Positions 21,970-35,739 of a stretch of DNA of 64,000 bases are shown in pieces (position 1 is the first letter of the stretch; every line of letters begins with the position of its first letter). The stretch is from Malachius bipustulatus (Eukaryota > Arthropoda > Insecta > Coleoptera > Melyridae), in assembly GCA_910589415.1 (NCBI GenBank), contig OU342630.1, forward strand, positions 82,208,186-82,272,185. Direction: 5' to 3'. The position numbers and the translations under genes were made by a program. The notes beneath the pieces were generated by a model. That model worked only from the letters and a program-made list of their open reading frames with translations, searched no databases and was not told where the DNA came from.

Positions 21970-22889
21970 TATGTACCTACGTTAGGTTTATTATAACATG
22001 TCGATATTGTCGATGTTGCTTCATCTAAATTTACTAAAAACAATGTGGTAATTGCTGTCATTCCGCTTCTAAGTTTTTTTTTTCACTTTTAGCAACAAAA
22101 AATTACCAAAAGCAACACGCTACAGGTAAATGAACTCAACGTCAATAATTTTATCACTTTTGCTTTGCGAACTGTGTAAACAAATATGTACTGCGTTCAA
22201 TGAGACGTAGGTAAGTATATGAGTATCATCCATGGTGTAAGATACTATCTTACACCGTGGTATCATCATAATATATGGAAAAAAAATAATACCAAAATAT
22301 TATGCTTTGTAAAGACTTGACGTTTTCCCTCAAAGCGCCGGGGAATAAAAACTAAAATAAAAAATAAAGAATGAAATTAATTATCAATTTCCTGCAAACT
22401 CCAAAATTACTGAGACTCTCAGCTGTAATTTTTTTTCGTGCAAAATACCTATCATAAGCAAATTATAACACAAACTATAATTACCTACAATATTTTTGTC
22501 CAAAGTAAGGATACCGGAATCATTTTAAGTGAGAGAAATTGTAGCGCGTTTATTGCGTTAAGTTTCCTTACGTATACCTTACATTAATTAAAAGGTAAAA
22601 AAGAAATTGTTTTCTCACGTTAAAATTCATAACGACCTTTTCCTTAAAAATATCGCGTATAAATTCACTGACAGTTTATGAGAACGAGGATACAACTTCT
22701 AAGGTGGAAGTATGATGTTGGAAGTCAGAAAAGTGAGACGTTGGAACAAGCGCACGCAAAGGAACGTGCATGTAAAAATTAGCATAGGATAGGTCCAATA
22801 TGACATAAGTGGAATTACCATATAAATTAAAAAGGATAGAAGTCCTTAATATTAAGCGATTTCGATACAGGAATTTTCGGATTGGCAGG
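21970..22889. other. Non-coding interval with one small hairpin
   Basis: A 14-bp inverted pair (CCATGGTGTAAGAT at 22230 and its inverse ending 22260, one mismatch) is flanked by direct GTATCATC repeats at 22223-22230 and 22260-22267, as for a tiny insertion. Nothing else is recognised. Confidence 0.5.
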
Positions 22890-23040
22890 ACTGAGGTCAC
22901 GACGGGGAGTAAGAGTTCCGATCCCGATGACGGAGATTCAGAAAGGCACGGGCACGAGGGGCCGGAGGCGGTAGACGGTCGCGAGCGAAAGAAAAAGAAA
23001 GATGGAGTCCACCTGTTATTATTATCTAGCTACCTTACCT
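22890..23040 (+). other. GC-rich island, possible exon or promoter fragment
   Basis: This stretch is markedly richer in G and C than its surroundings and open in one frame with a highly charged peptide (DPDDGDSERHGHEGPE, then GRERKKKKDG) ending at a stop near 23040. Acceptor-like TTTCGATACAG precedes it near 22869. It could be a coding exon of a nuclear protein or simply a CpG-bearing regulatory patch. No family is recognised. Confidence 0.22.
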
Positions 23041-23655
23041 AAATTTATCTTATTACCTTTACCTGTGTCCTGTGTCTTTATCTTTTTAAAGAAGTTAGAG
23101 CTTCTAGTTTTTTTTTGCGAAACTGAGTTTTAGATTCAAAAGTTAACCAATCGCTCCATCGTTTCTACTGAACTACGTTAAAAAACGAACTAACGACGCT
23201 ATTATCACTTTTCGGCGTGATCGAAAATATCTAATAATATCTACAACGTCTCGATTATTAATTATTATGAAAGTGTTTTCCGTTTGTAAACAATAAATAA
23301 TAAATTAATATTGAACTTCCGACGTTTTGCGATTTCTACATCAGACACTGCGTGTTATCGTGAAAGAGGCTCTTTAAACCAATACCTAAACTTACGCAAT
23401 AGCACCAGCGAACTGTACCTAAGGAAAGTTCTATTTTTTAAATAACTTTTGTAAAAAGGGCGCAACAAAAATCTTTAAAACCCTCCAACTAGAAGAGCCT
23501 ACCTCCAGTATCATACCTCCAAGATTCATGTTGTTTTAATTAGTTTAGTTTAGTTTAGTTTACTTTATTGTGCTAATAAAAACAAAGTTTTTTTACACTC
23601 GTCGGTAGGTACAATCACAAAAAAATATCACAGATATAATCAATATACATAACCA

Positions 23656-24615
23656 CTACAAATCATCAATCTCCAACACTGTGCCGTTAGAAGCAAAGCT
23701 GTCCTGATCAATGTTACTTTCCAGAAACTCCTGAATAGAGTAAAAAGCCTTACGCACAAGAAACTCCTTAATAGAAGTTTTAAAAGCATTAAGACTATAG
23801 TTTTGAATAAAATCTGGTAACTTATTAAAAAACTTTAAGGCAACGTAGCGTGGACTCCTGTGCGATGCAGAGAGACGACAGAAATCATGCCGGAACATAA
23901 ATCTACGCCTAGTCTGATAACTATGAACATCCAGGTTTCTAACAAGTCCTGACTTATTTTTATAAGCAAAGACCAATGCACGAAAGATATACAGAGATGG
24001 AAGTGTCAGAATACGAAGATCCACGAAAACCGATCTACATTCCTCCCTAGGCTTTAAACAAGCGATAAGCCTGATCACCTTCATTTGAAGACCGAAAATG
24101 GTGCAGCTCCCTGCGCAACTTCCCCACACCAGTACTCCATAGCTCAAAACAGACTCGAAAAGAGAAAAGTATGCACACCTCAAGGCAGCCACACTGAGAC
24201 ACACCGACAAGCTCCGAAACAGGTAAAGCGTTCTTGAAAGTCTCGATGACAAGTTTTTTACATGAAGATGCCATCTCAGACTTCCATCCATATGAATACC
24301 AAGAAACTTAGCACTAGTCTTATACTCACCCTCAAGCCGATTGCGAAGGGTAAAAATAACTTTAACAGTCTTATCACTGTTCATTACCAATCCATTCCTA
24401 CCAAACCACTCTCTTGCCCCTGCACCGGCCCTATCACAGAGATCAGAAGAACCAGAGAAAGTATCCTGTGTAACAGAGATATTTGTATCATCAGCAAACA
24501 TTAGTGTATGGAAGTCGGTGAGTTGAGAAGGCAAGTCATTTATATACATATATAAGGAACAATAACGGTCCCAAGACCGATCCCTGGGGAACACCAATAT
24601 TGCAAGACCTCTCAT
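23656..24615 (-). pseudogene. LINE RT fragment 3 (catalytic FADD to C-terminus)
   Basis: The region from YINDLPSQL carries the catalytic FADD at 24487-24498, the thumb with LSYGVLVWGSC, and a C-terminus ending KEFLVRKAFYSIQEFLE. The first 20 or so residues are read out of frame relative to fragment 2. No internal stop is present over the rest, about 290 codons. Confidence 0.85.
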
Positions 24616-24889
24616 CCGACCACTTTCCGCCCAAGAACACGCGCTGGCAACGATCCTTCAAATAAGATCGGAACAAACTCACGCTATTTTCATCACATCC
24701 ATCATATCTCCCAAGCTTATCCAAAAGCCTACCATGGGGAACACAGTCAAACGCTCTTGAAACATCGCAAAATAAGGAAAAGGAAAACAAACCGGATTCA
24801 AAACAACCTATAATGTAATCTACAAAATCAACCAGAGCATCATCAGTACCGCGGTGTTTACGGAAGCCATACTGGCTAGAACTAAACAA
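24536..24889 (-). pseudogene. LINE RT fragment 2 (palm)
   Basis: It starts in the SQYGFRKHRGTDDAL block, continues through FCDVSRAFDCVPH (first catalytic Asp) and ends after GVPQGSVLGPLLFLIYV. There the frame shifts into the overlapping fragment downstream. Confidence 0.82.
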
Positions 24890-24936
24890 ATTAGGTTCAA
24901 AATAATCAGTTAATTGTTTACTCAGTAGTTTTTCAA

Positions 24937-25338
24937 TTATTTTTCCAATATAACAGGTATTAAGAAAATTGGTCTATAGTTAGAAATCATATCTCTACTT
25001 CCTTTCTTGTACAAAGGTATGACTTTAGATACCTTACAGCAGTCTGGGAAAATGCCATTCTCAATGCAAGCATTCACAAGCTCAGTCAAAGGAGCAGTAA
25101 GAGAATTAACACTGCTTTTGATCAGATAAGATGAAAACCCATAAATATCAGTAGACTTGCTTGTCTTAAGTGAGCGTATTACACTCTCTACTTCTTCAGG
25201 AGATACACTTCTGAAGGAAAAGCAACCATTGAGGCCAACAGAAACATCAGAAGACGAATCACAATCTACAGACAAAGCCTCAGTAAGCTGTTTGGGAAAA
25301 GAAACAAAATAATCATTGAAATCATTGAACATAATCAA
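24937..25338 (-). pseudogene. LINE RT fragment 1 (N-terminal fingers)
   Basis: This fragment contains SVSPEEVESVIRSLKTSKS followed by the KVIPLYKKGSRD...SNYRPI block, which are RT motifs 0-2 of jockey-type enzymes. The frame then breaks, so the segment leading to the next fragment is out of frame. Confidence 0.8.
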
Positions 25339-25339
25339 T

Positions 25340-27140
25340 TGAAATGAAGGAATGGAAATTGATCAAGTGATTGATTATTTAAAATTTTATCTAATTATTT
25401 TAAATGCCTTTATATAAACTTGAAAAGCGGAGGTAAGAAAGAGCTTTAATAATATTCTTGTAAATTGAAATACTTTACTCTTTACTTTAGGACTATCAAG
25501 TATTAGCTGCCTTAAGGAATTTACATTTTACTTCCTTGTTCCTACAAAAAATATCTGCCTTGCGATTTAGAACTGAATTTTTAAATAATATTGCTTGGTT
25601 GAAGCCTGCGTAAAAGATATTTGCACTGAGAAAGAAATAGTCCTTACTGAGAATAAAGTGTATCGAAATGGCTTTGAAGTAAAATTAATTCAATTTCATG
25701 AGCAATTTGAACCAGGTACTTAGAAGGGTGCGTAGGTTGATTAGAATCTTTTTTAATTTCCGAAAATTTTACCCACAATTTGAATTTATGGATTCTTTCT
25801 AAGCTGACCAATATATTGCATCGTTATGTTAGTCTATAGTTTTATTGAGAAGCACTGGTTTACCAAGATACAGCTAGATTTAATATCAAAAGGTATTCTT
25901 AGAAAGGTATTGTAGGATGTCTATTAATGCAAAATCTTATGCTTTGTGAATTTGATTATAAATTCATCGATTCACAATAATTCTAAGAGATGCAGCGATA
26001 TTTCAGCTATAAATTTGCAAGTTATTAGCATTTCCGCGTGTTATGTTATTATAACACGATACTCGGCGAAACTGTCTGAATAAAATAACTTCGTAACTGC
26101 AGCGAATTTCCTCACTTGTAATAAACTATATTGATCCGCCCCGTCAGCACCATCGCGATTACGAGCTTCTAAAAACTTTCCCGAGACTTCTGAAAGTTTG
26201 ATTCGGTTGGATGTGGGTTCGATTGTTTACTTTTACTAAAAAAGACCTAAATCGTGATAAATAAAAGAACAGCCCCTCTCGAGCGTCGAGATTTTAGTTA
26301 TGTAAAAGGATAAAAGGATATTGGTAAAAGGAGCTGGCAATAATTTATTTTCGTTCTTGTTTTTCATTTCAATTCAAGATATTTTGGCAGCCAGCAGCAA
26401 TTTTTTTGATATTATTGCCTAGAATTGAAAATAAAATATATCAAAAGGACAAAAATGTCTCCTATGCCTTGAACAGTAGCTTTACCTAACCGTCTGTAAA
26501 TTTTGTTGGATCGTCACTTCTGCTGGAAGCGTGCAACATGCAGATTTTTTGAACCAGCATGTTCAATTTTGTTAAAAGCAATGCCATTATTTATTAGCTT
26601 ATCAAATTTAAATAATTTTATGTATCATTCATTATCATTTCAGAAACCTTCTTATAGAGTGATATTACCAATCCAAGGATTCATCTGAGGGCTGAGGCCG
26701 TTCAGTGGCTTGTTCGGGGCCTATCATATCGTTCATTGCTCAAGAATAAAGCTACCACTTAATCTTAATAAATAATAATTTATTTTAATAAATAAAAATG
26801 TAAATGTCAGCTCATTAAAAATAATCCATTAGTTAACTTACTAAGCTACACTTCTTTCGATAACAGAGCCTATTGTTTAACTAATGATGCATTGAACGAA
26901 TAAAATCGAATGCGATAACTTATCACAAGACACACATTGTGATATTTTTATCATTAATATTTATGAATGATAATTATTATTACTAGACACTAGACACCAT
27001 GATAATGAACATAATGTATTATTTATTATTGTTATATTACCTCGTTGAATTGAAATTACCCACTTTAAAACAAGTTCACAGTCACAGGCTTACAATAAGG
27101 CAGTATTAATAAAAAGGCAAGTTAAGCTGTTTTGTAGATA
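25340..27140. other. No gene recognised
   Basis: AT-rich; the open frames are short and lack protein-like composition. Confidence 0.4.
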
Positions 27141-27145
27141 ATTGA

Positions 27146-27472
27146 ATGATCGATAACGTCATTATTATCATAAAACTTTTAATCGTCTTCTCGCGGATTA
27201 TTAAAGGCACAAGTCCTTTTTACAATAATTCAGAGGTAACCCTGTCAGATTTTGTTCTGAGTCGATTCGTTGGTGGATGCTCGACTGGAAGGACTATAAT
27301 ACCTAAGGACGTTGCGCCGCGAAGCCGTTTATTTTTACTTATCGCTGTTTTATGGAGCAAATTTGGATTTGAGTTTATATTCATATTTTCTATATTCATC
27401 ATTATTCTATTTGAGTTGTTTTATTTTGTGTGTGAAGTCTACAAGTTACGCTAAATAAATAAATAAATAAAA
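27146..27472 (+). mobile_element. Possible retroposon 3' end with (AAAT)n tail
   Basis: A segment containing GGTGGATGCTCGACTGGAAGG and a T-rich stretch ends in (AAAT)n at 27452-27472, the tail type of LINEs and their SINE partners. An open frame of 102 codons crosses it but looks incidental. It shows no match to the other (AAAT)n-tailed LINE here (20660-21968). Confidence 0.35.
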
Positions 27473-28940
27473 AGGTTTCGCGATCTTGGTGAGGACTGAG
27501 GAGGAAAGAAATTGAAATCCCCGTGTTTATAAATAAAGCGACATCTTTTTTTAAATAAATAATTTGTTCTTTAAACTACTAACAAAAATATTCTTGCGAA
27601 TCCAGCGATATCTGTCATGAATTTGAAAAAAACAGAACTAGATGTAATTTTCTCTGTTGAATTAGATTGTAACAAAATCGGCAACAAAAATTGGGGTACC
27701 CATTCAAGATTTCCCAAGGGGTGGGGGTTCCAAACACCCCCATTCCCAAGGGTTGGGGTTTTTGGATTCAAAGTGCATTTCTCGAGATGTTTGACCGTTC
27801 CCAGACTTTTTGGACCAGTATTCTGAGTGATTTCCTGCAACAGTAAGTTCACTCTCTATGTTAAAAAATTGTTTATCATACAATTTTTGCAACTATTGAA
27901 CTATTTCATTATGACTTTCCAAAAAAGCAGTAACCAACGATTCCCATAGAAGGCACTGTACACTATTATAGGTATTCGTTTCTTCAAGCTGTGTAAAGAC
28001 TGTTGATTAAGTTCTGGATTCTTTAGGCCCAAAGAACGAGCTTTATACTTTAAGGTATGTAGTTTTAAAGGTGATAAATGAAAATGTTCTTCATAAAGCT
28101 AACGAAGAACGTTGTTCACCGGAATAGTTCCATCAAAAAAAAGCACCCGGCACCCGAATACAAGACTGTATAGTCTGCAACCCCTTTATCAAAGCTCGAT
28201 TGCTCATTTGATGAAGAATCATATTACCTACTGAAGCTCTTTTTACTAAAGGCCAACAATTTACTCTATTCAATTGTCTACAAGTTACCTCATAACCTCG
28301 CTCATAACTAGTATCATCCAGCTAAGAAAAAATGTTGCTTCGAGGTTGATCCTAAAATTGACTAGGCAAGCCCCTCGAGCAACCCATTTTACGTTTTAAC
28401 GTAAAATTGAGTCACTGAATATTTTACACGATTACTTATTTTTAGGAAACATCCCGAGGAGCAGGAAAAGCAGCCAGGAAAATAATTATATTAGCCGGTT
28501 AGCTTACCAGAATAAATAACGGGACCTACAAAGGATCTGCCGATGAAGGTGGCAAATGGATTTTCAAGCCGTATCAGCGATGCTTTACGCATCTGTTGCG
28601 AGGAAAATGAACACGAGCCTTATTATAAGAGTGACAGTTTATATTAGTTGATTGAATTAGGGTGAGAAATTATTTCTTATCCGCTTATAACAGATAGGTA
28701 ATATAAAAATAAATTAATCTTACATTTGCTCGGTTAGACTTATCTTATACCTAATATATAGAGGTTTTTCCTTCTCTCGCACCATTGGGCTTTCGAGAAC
28801 TAGTAGCAGAGATACATGGTCGGTTAATTTACAGAAAAGTTGCACAATTTCATATACTCATTAAGAATCTTGAACAAAATTTCGGCTAACTTCAGTCGTT
28901 GCGGAAATATTATGATAAAATTTAAATTCGAGATTTTTTT
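27473..28940. other. Unassigned, possibly an old transposase relic
   Basis: No intact frame. Minus-strand translation of 28000-28260 gives discontinuous phrases (NNVLR, HLSPLKLHTL) that faintly recall the N-terminal part of IS630/Tc1-type transposases, too weak to call. A short CCCAAGG/CCCAAGGG repeat pair lies near 27713-27760. Confidence 0.25.
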
Positions 28941-28954
28941 ATTTTAGATATAAT

Positions 28955-29060
28955 GTTTTCAGTAGGTATACATATTACATAAGAACTTTTTCTCTAATTT
29001 ACCCGACTCTGTATAACGAGATCCCAATGGTGAGAGCGATTTAAAAAAACCACTCTGTAT
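28955..29060. repeat. Short relic of the 51-kb palindromic family
   Basis: It contains TTTTCTCTAATTTACCCGACTCTGTAT, matching the subterminal phrase near 52093-52130 (TTTTCTCTAATCTAACCGACCCTGTAT) in the same order. Ends are lost. Confidence 0.5.
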
Positions 29061-32000
29061 ACATCAGTCAACTAACTGTCGGATCGTGATGTGGAAAAAT
29101 GATAAAATAAGGATAAAAAGAAAATATAAAAGAATCTTTTTAATTTTTTTTACAAGTATTGTACAAACACAAATAATTAGAAACTTCATATTGTACCTAC
29201 CTACATAATTATATCTCAAGTTTGTATCTCAATTTCCTTTGTTCACTTTGTTTCTAGTAAATGTAAAGGAAGGACAACCTAGCTTCAATTATCTACTCAA
29301 GGCTCCTTTAATATGATAATAGGAGTATACAGGAGAGCATCCATCATAGCCTTAAGAGCTTGGATGAAATTTCCATCTACTTAAAAAAATTATCTAAGCG
29401 GTTATCCGATCTACAGAGCTCGAGATAGAACTATACAAGCATCTCTCAGTATTTTGTTGAAATGGGAAAAAATCTTATATATTATTTCTAATAATTATAT
29501 TTCAGCTTTAGATACAATATCTCGGATAACTTCCATCATTCAAGACGAGAATCGATTGTAAAATATCACTTCTTCGAGCACTTATTTCATTACGTAATAT
29601 ACCTAGACGGAGACGTTACATTACAATTCCAGGTTTTGTACTTACATCACATAAGTGAATGTTCATCTTCAGCTACAGGCTATCCGCGACCTTAATAGTC
29701 ACGTCGTATTCACTACTAATGATTAGCTATAAAGAAACTGTTATTCAATTAAGCAATGCTTATTCTTATTATCTCTGTTATCGAATATAAATCTTTTATT
29801 AATCACATACGTCCAATGCATATGGACTATTTCGCACGGTTTAGTGAAGGAACTTTATATTGATCTACCTCAAGGTTCAGCACAATTCTCTGCATTTTAT
29901 TGATTAGGACACCACTATTTTACGAAAATCTGTCAAAATCCCAGGAGCTGAAATTTTTGTGGGAGTAAGATACCTACCCATAATGGTATTTTTTGAACCC
30001 CTCTATGTCAGATGGAAAAGAAACTTTCAAACTAAATTAACATAATGGGAAGACCTTTTTTCGAGTTACAAGTTCGTGCCAAAAAATGATTTTTTTATTA
30101 CTAGCCAGTGGGGTGTAGGTATATTTTTACAGTAGGTGCATGACTATACTAATACTAAGTGTATGACCATGAAAAATTTCAGGAAGCCAATTTCCAAACA
30201 GGCGAAAATATTTATTATTATGTTTACTTCGAGCAAATTTCAAGTTTTCGGTTCTCAAAATGCTCCTGTAGGTTCATCTGTTGAGTTATTTACACGAAAT
30301 TTTGAATAATTTCTGTTCAACTTATGGAGGACTTTTTTATTTGAAAAAATTCCGAAGGTTACGTGATTTATACAGAAAATACATTTCAATTACATCAAAA
30401 TTACATTAGCAAAAATCCATTCCTTTCAGGTCGCGGTTTTCAGTCTAATAAGGAGCTGAAATTGTTTAGTCGTAATCTCTGTAGCGAGTGCGAAATCGGT
30501 CAAGTCTTTCAAAACAAATGAGCCATTTGAGTTTTCTAAAAAAAAATTGTATTTTTACCAGCAAATGAGTGCAAATTTGAAATTTAATTCGAATTTTATT
30601 TTGGCTATTTCTAAATCATTATTAGTGAAGCGGTTTAACTGAAAATAGGCTCGTTAAATAAAAATCGTCATTGTAACTAAAATATTTCCGCATCATTTTT
30701 CTCCAAATCTAAACCTGGAAACATTATTTGCCCAAAACTGAATTCGCATGTTAAATTCCTATGACCCACTTACAAGTTTCCAGTCTGTAGATATTGGAAA
30801 CTGGTTCAAAATTTAAAATAACTCAGGATTCCATAAGCCACTAAGACATATTTTACACAGAAGATAATACATTTTTTTATTGCCCTTGAGTGCAGATGAT
30901 CCCGGATCATTCACATAGGAAATTTCAGGTTTCGAAGTCCTGAAATGTCGCTAATATAAGAAAAAAGTGATGTATTTTCGTATTATTTGGCAAGCTGCCA
31001 ATGAACCAACACGATGGCGTATTTGTAAATATTTAGAGTTGACTGTTTCACAGGATGAAAGATAAATTTAACGCTGATGAGAAAATGATATGGAAAACAT
31101 CCAGGTCGTAGGGTATTGTACGGCACCTATTATTGTCACGAACCCTCAATAGCAATGACCTTAAGAAATCGGGTTTCTTTTACTGAAAATATTAGCAATA
31201 ATTGTAGGTACAATCATTACCCAAATTGTGAGCGAGGTTTTGAGGAAGCAGCCCTTATAAATTGCCTATAAATTGAAATTCACAATTCAGATACTTTTTC
31301 CCGAGCTTTTTCCATTCATACTTTTGCTTTTAATAAAGCTTCTTCTTGCTTCTTTGTAATCCACGTTCCCGTTAAATTCGTTAGTTTTTCTTTATACCTG
31401 AGATTAGTAAATATATCCATCTCTGTTGAATGCTAACACGAGGCTTGGCTACTCGTACCTATTACACGTTACATCACACTGAGCATAGTAATTGAGCCTT
31501 GAGCTTGCCTCGAGCTTTTATCGCGGAAAAAATAATCACACTTGCTTGTAGCTTGTAGCCAGCCATAGGCGCATGCCGCTATTATGCAATCAGCAGTCAG
31601 AATGGTGTGCAAATATGCATATGGACCGATTCTACAGTAACGGTGAATTAATGAATGAAGTAACAACTAGACCAATTAACTTGAGTTGGTTAATAGGTAA
31701 TTATTGTCTTCCTGCAGCACCTTTATTATTGTAGAACGTGCAATATGCGTTCAACAATAGTTAATTGAACAGTTGGGCAATGTAATAAAAATTGCGTTAA
31801 TAAATCAGAAACTAATTAATAGCTCATCCATGTAATAACTACATACCTAATTACAGTAACCTGGGCGCCAAAAAAAGTATAAATGTTCCAAGAACATGAT
31901 CAGAAATAAATAATTCGTTACGCCGTCGAATCAAATCGACAGGAAAAATGTAATCAGTGCCGAATTTCAAATTAAACAGAGCAATAATATAATAGTATTA

Positions 32001-32480
32001 TTGTCGAAATGGGTTGTGTCGAGGTCTATTTTGTCGGTAGATAGTTGTATAACTATTAACTGCTAGGTTATACAATGCCGAGGACAAAAAGTTGCAAAAT
32101 ATTGACTTTCTCTGATAAAAGTCTTGTATTATATGTTATAAATATAAGTCCTTATCTGCTGCAGTAATGTAAATCCAAATCTGAGTGTGAGCAGTTGGGT
32201 AACCGCTAGTTCTATAGTGCTTGTGGTAGTAAATTTTAAAAATAAGTAGTTGCATCTTCATAGATAAACGCACCGTTATAACAATAATGAAACATCTGCT
32301 TTGAGCATTAAAATGCGATTTTTTGTATTATTTATTTGACCGACTGCCAAGGAAGGTATGACGACCTAAAAAGATAATATACGCAAGAGTGAACAGTTGT
32401 TGTTATATGAGTTTTTTGCTTCGCCTAAAAATAAGATTGGTACGAAAATAGTATGAAACTTAATGAGCTGGTAAAATAGA
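29061..32480. other. AT-rich stretch, no gene recognised
   Basis: There are no coding frames above background. A moderately GC-rich patch at 31440-31640 has no identifiable content. Confidence 0.4.
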
Positions 32481-32484
32481 CATA

Positions 32485-33366
32485 TACAGGGTGTCCCAGC
32501 TTATTCGAAGCGGTCTCTGTAGGCCAAACGATGGACTTTTTCAAAAAACTTTTTGAAAATTCAAGTACGGAATCACAATGGTCATAATTTAAAATTATTT
32601 TGGAGGTATACAGAGTGTCCCATATGACAGTGGCATATCAAAGTTATGTTTTTTTAAATGGAATGCTCCTATGTTATTGCATTTTTAGATTGTCTGAGAA
32701 CAGAAAATAAGATTGGCTTTTAAAGTTGGTGTTTAAATTCAGAAGTTTTTGAGTTATAAACAAGAGAAAATCGTAATTTTTCAAGTTCAAGGCCCTGTAC
32801 AACGAAAACGGCTGAAGATAGAGAAAAACGACTTACATGTCCCTATTTTAACTTTTCATGTACTATCCTATGGTATAGAAACATTTGTACTTTCTTTGAT
32901 TTTTTTATTTGACGACACGTGGAGAAATCTCAGAATTTTTCAAATTTTTTATCACCCTGTATAAACATTTTATCTACATGATAGGATAGTACATGAAAAA
33001 GTAAAATAGGGACATGTAAGCCGTTTTTCTCTATCTTTAGCCGTTTTCGTTGTACAGGGCCTTGAACTTCAAAAATGACAATTTTCACTTGTTTATAACT
33101 CAAAAACTTCTGAATTTAAGCACCAACTGTAAAAGCCAATCTTATTTTCTGTCCTCAGACAATCTAAAAATGCAATAACATAGGAGCATTCCATTAAAAA
33201 AAACATAACTTTGATATGCCACTGTCATATGGGACACTCTGTATACGCCAAAATAATTTTAAAGTATGACCATTGTGATTCTGTACTTGAATTTTCAGAA
33301 AGTTTTTTGAAAAAGTCCATCGTTTGGCCTACAGAGACCGCTTCGAATAAGCTGGGACACCCTGTA
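32485..33366. mobile_element. Young foldback element B1 (TACAGGGTGTCCCAGCTTATTC ends)
   Basis: The arms 32485-32888 and 32963-33366 pair along almost their full length around a spacer of about 75 bases. Ends are TACAGGGTGTCCCAGCTTATTC and its inverse, flanked by TA. A second TACAGAGTGTCCCATATGAC terminus lies inside each arm (32612 and 33244), so one element appears nested in another's ends. The core phrases TCTGAGAACAGAAAATAAG, GAGTTATAAACAAG and ACATGTCCCTA also occur in the foldback at 42606-43464. Confidence 0.92.
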
Positions 33367-33369
33367 TGT

Positions 33370-35200
33370 ATAAATATAAATAGACAAATAAAAAAATAAA
33401 ATAAAAAGACAAATATGTATAACTGCATGAAGCAAGCATAGAATAGTAACATCATCAAGTTATCGCCATATCTCGGAAACAAATGAAGATTTATAATATT
33501 TTTGTTTTGCTTTATGAGATTCCACAGCACCATATCGTAGCGATTTTTTTAATGCACGAGTTTTTTAACAACCTGTAAGTACTGTCATTTTACTTATTTA
33601 CTTTGTCATGCACAACATGCTCTTTATATTGATTTGAATGATCAAATCAAATCATTTGAATCCAGGTATAAATATAAATTCTTTATAAAACAACAAACAA
33701 AACTTTTTTTCGTACTCCATCAACAAAATACATGAAGAGACAAACGCTATAAACTAGATGACGTGATCAAAGAAAACAACAGCATGAGAAAATACTAAAC
33801 AAGAAAGCAAAAAGTTCACCAGTTTGTTAAGACAGCACACGTAGGTACTTGTTCCAGTTCTCCTTGAAATGTCGCTCTTATTGCTCAATTTCAGAACTCT
33901 AACCCCAGTTCACCCTTTCTTACCACCCTTTAACTATGCCATTTGTCGGCATCAAAATAGAAAGACGTTTCTCCTGAATTGTATTTACTAATGAAAATTT
34001 TCTTACATTTCGTCTTGCATTTTACAGAAATGGAAATGAAAGTAAAAACAAAAAGTTTTATTGTTTCACATTTTAGGGATCTTTATGGGTCTGTTTCTTG
34101 TTCTGAAGTAACGCAAAATATTACGGAAAATTAAACAAGAAGAGTTAAGTTCGAATATCCCAGACTAATAATAATTGTTTCTGACAGAAACGGGAAAATA
34201 TTTTTGAAAAATTTCCTATATTCAAAATAATGGAATAAAAACGTTTGTCATAATCTTTTTTTTTATCCAACTAGATTAGATTTATTGTGAGTGGGCCATT
34301 GTGACACCTCCACTGCGACCGAAGGTCTATTGTGGATAACTGAAGGCTAACCAACTGAAGCCTTTTAAAATTATACCCTAAAAATATTTTATGGATATCT
34401 CCTAAACTTTGCTCCTGGAAGATTCACTAATAAATAATTATTTGAGAATCTCTGATAATTCTTATTGCAATACCTACCTACATAACGTTCAAGCTTATAA
34501 GTGAAATTTCAGCTTGCCACCTATTCTATCTAACTAATCCCGAGGAAATCAATTCTGCCAAGCATAGAACAAAGGAGGGATCCTATAAGGGTTTCAGCTT
34601 TTCCCTTCTAAGGTCCGAAACTCTAAAATAGAATAGAGTCTAGATTTAAGCACTAGAACTAGAATATCCGTTTGTCACGTGAATCGAAGCTCTTATAAGA
34701 TCCAATATGATATTTCAGACAAACTCTGTTCGGCAAACAACAAACAACCTCGGGCTATATAGTTCTATTAACCCTTCCTTCCTAGCAGTTTCTCTGTGGT
34801 TTCTACTGAAAGGAAACAACCTACTCGGGCACCTTACTCTCGAAGGACTTCACAGGATGACCTCTGAGTAGATGTGGGTAGTAAAGGAGATTTACAAATA
34901 TTTGCGAGAATATTTGTCACATAATTCTGCATAAAATTCACAGAATGCCCTGATGAGTTAATTATTTGATTCCGCAGCAACTCCAGTAAACGAAAGTTAC
35001 ACACACGATCAATGGTAAATTATAAAAAATTTTGAAACTACATGTTTTTCTTGCACTTTGATGGTATCTCCTAGTTTTCACGTCATTGTAGTATGGAGCT
35101 TCGATTGAAGTTATACAGAGTATTGACATTTAAGAAGAAAAGCCATTTAAGATCACACAAGTGAAGTTAGTCACGTTTTGGCTAGTCAGTACCAGTCAAT
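33370..35200. other. No gene recognised
   Basis: AT-rich. A slightly GC-richer patch near 34290-34350 is unassigned. Confidence 0.4.
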
Positions 35201-35205
35201 ATGTT

Positions 35206-35735
35206 CAGTTGGTACTTTTTATCCACGTTTTCATCTCAAAGAATAACATCCTGAAGGTTTACATCAATGACCTACTTATGTATTTAATATCCGTTACTTA
35301 CCTACTTTGATAAAAATAAAAAATGTAAAATTTCTATTTTATAGTTTATTCAAGTCCCTTGATTTTATTTTTATTTCACCCCCGTGGATGGGCTAAAGCA
35401 TGGATGCCTGTGGTTTATACAACAATTACGATTTAGGTATACATATATCAATTTACGATTATTATGTTATTTTTTGGATGAATTTTCAGACCAATTTTAT
35501 TAACAACAAAAACAAAACTCGTATTTTCGATTCAAAACGCTAGAGGAATTTCTTTTTTTGATAAAGTTGGTACAGTTGGTACTTTTTATCCACGTTTTCA
35601 TCTTAAAGAATAACGTACTGGAGGTTTACAGCGACCTACTTACCCGTTACTGATACATATACTTTGATAAAAATTAAAAACGTAAAATTTTTATATTATA
35701 ATTTATTCAAGTCCCCTGATTTAATTTTTTTAGTG
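35206..35735 (+). repeat. Direct duplication, about 175 bp, 367 bp apart
   Basis: 35206-35380 and 35573-35735 share CAGTTGGTACTTTTTATCCA, then CGTTTTCATCT.AAAGAATAAC, then ACTTTGATAAAAAT, then TTATTCAAGTCCC.TGATTT, in the same orientation. They differ by small indels. Origin unknown; a local duplication or a degraded pair of terminal repeats are both possible. Confidence 0.85.
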
Positions 35736-35739
35736 AAAA

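Larger units (their letters stand above)
23540..25338 (-). mobile_element. 5'-truncated, frameshifted jockey-like LINE with (AAACT)n tail
   Basis: Three minus-strand frames in order (25338-24937, 24889-24536, 24615-23656) cover one RT domain from before motif 1 to the C-terminus. They end in a tail of AAACT repeats at 23540-23561. The endonuclease is missing. At least two frame interruptions (between 24937 and 24889, and near 24536-24615) show it is dead. Confidence 0.88.

Noticed and set aside
27900..28300. Transposase relic on the minus strand
   Set aside because: Only short, broken phrases resemble IS630-type N-termini; not distinguishable from chance by eye.
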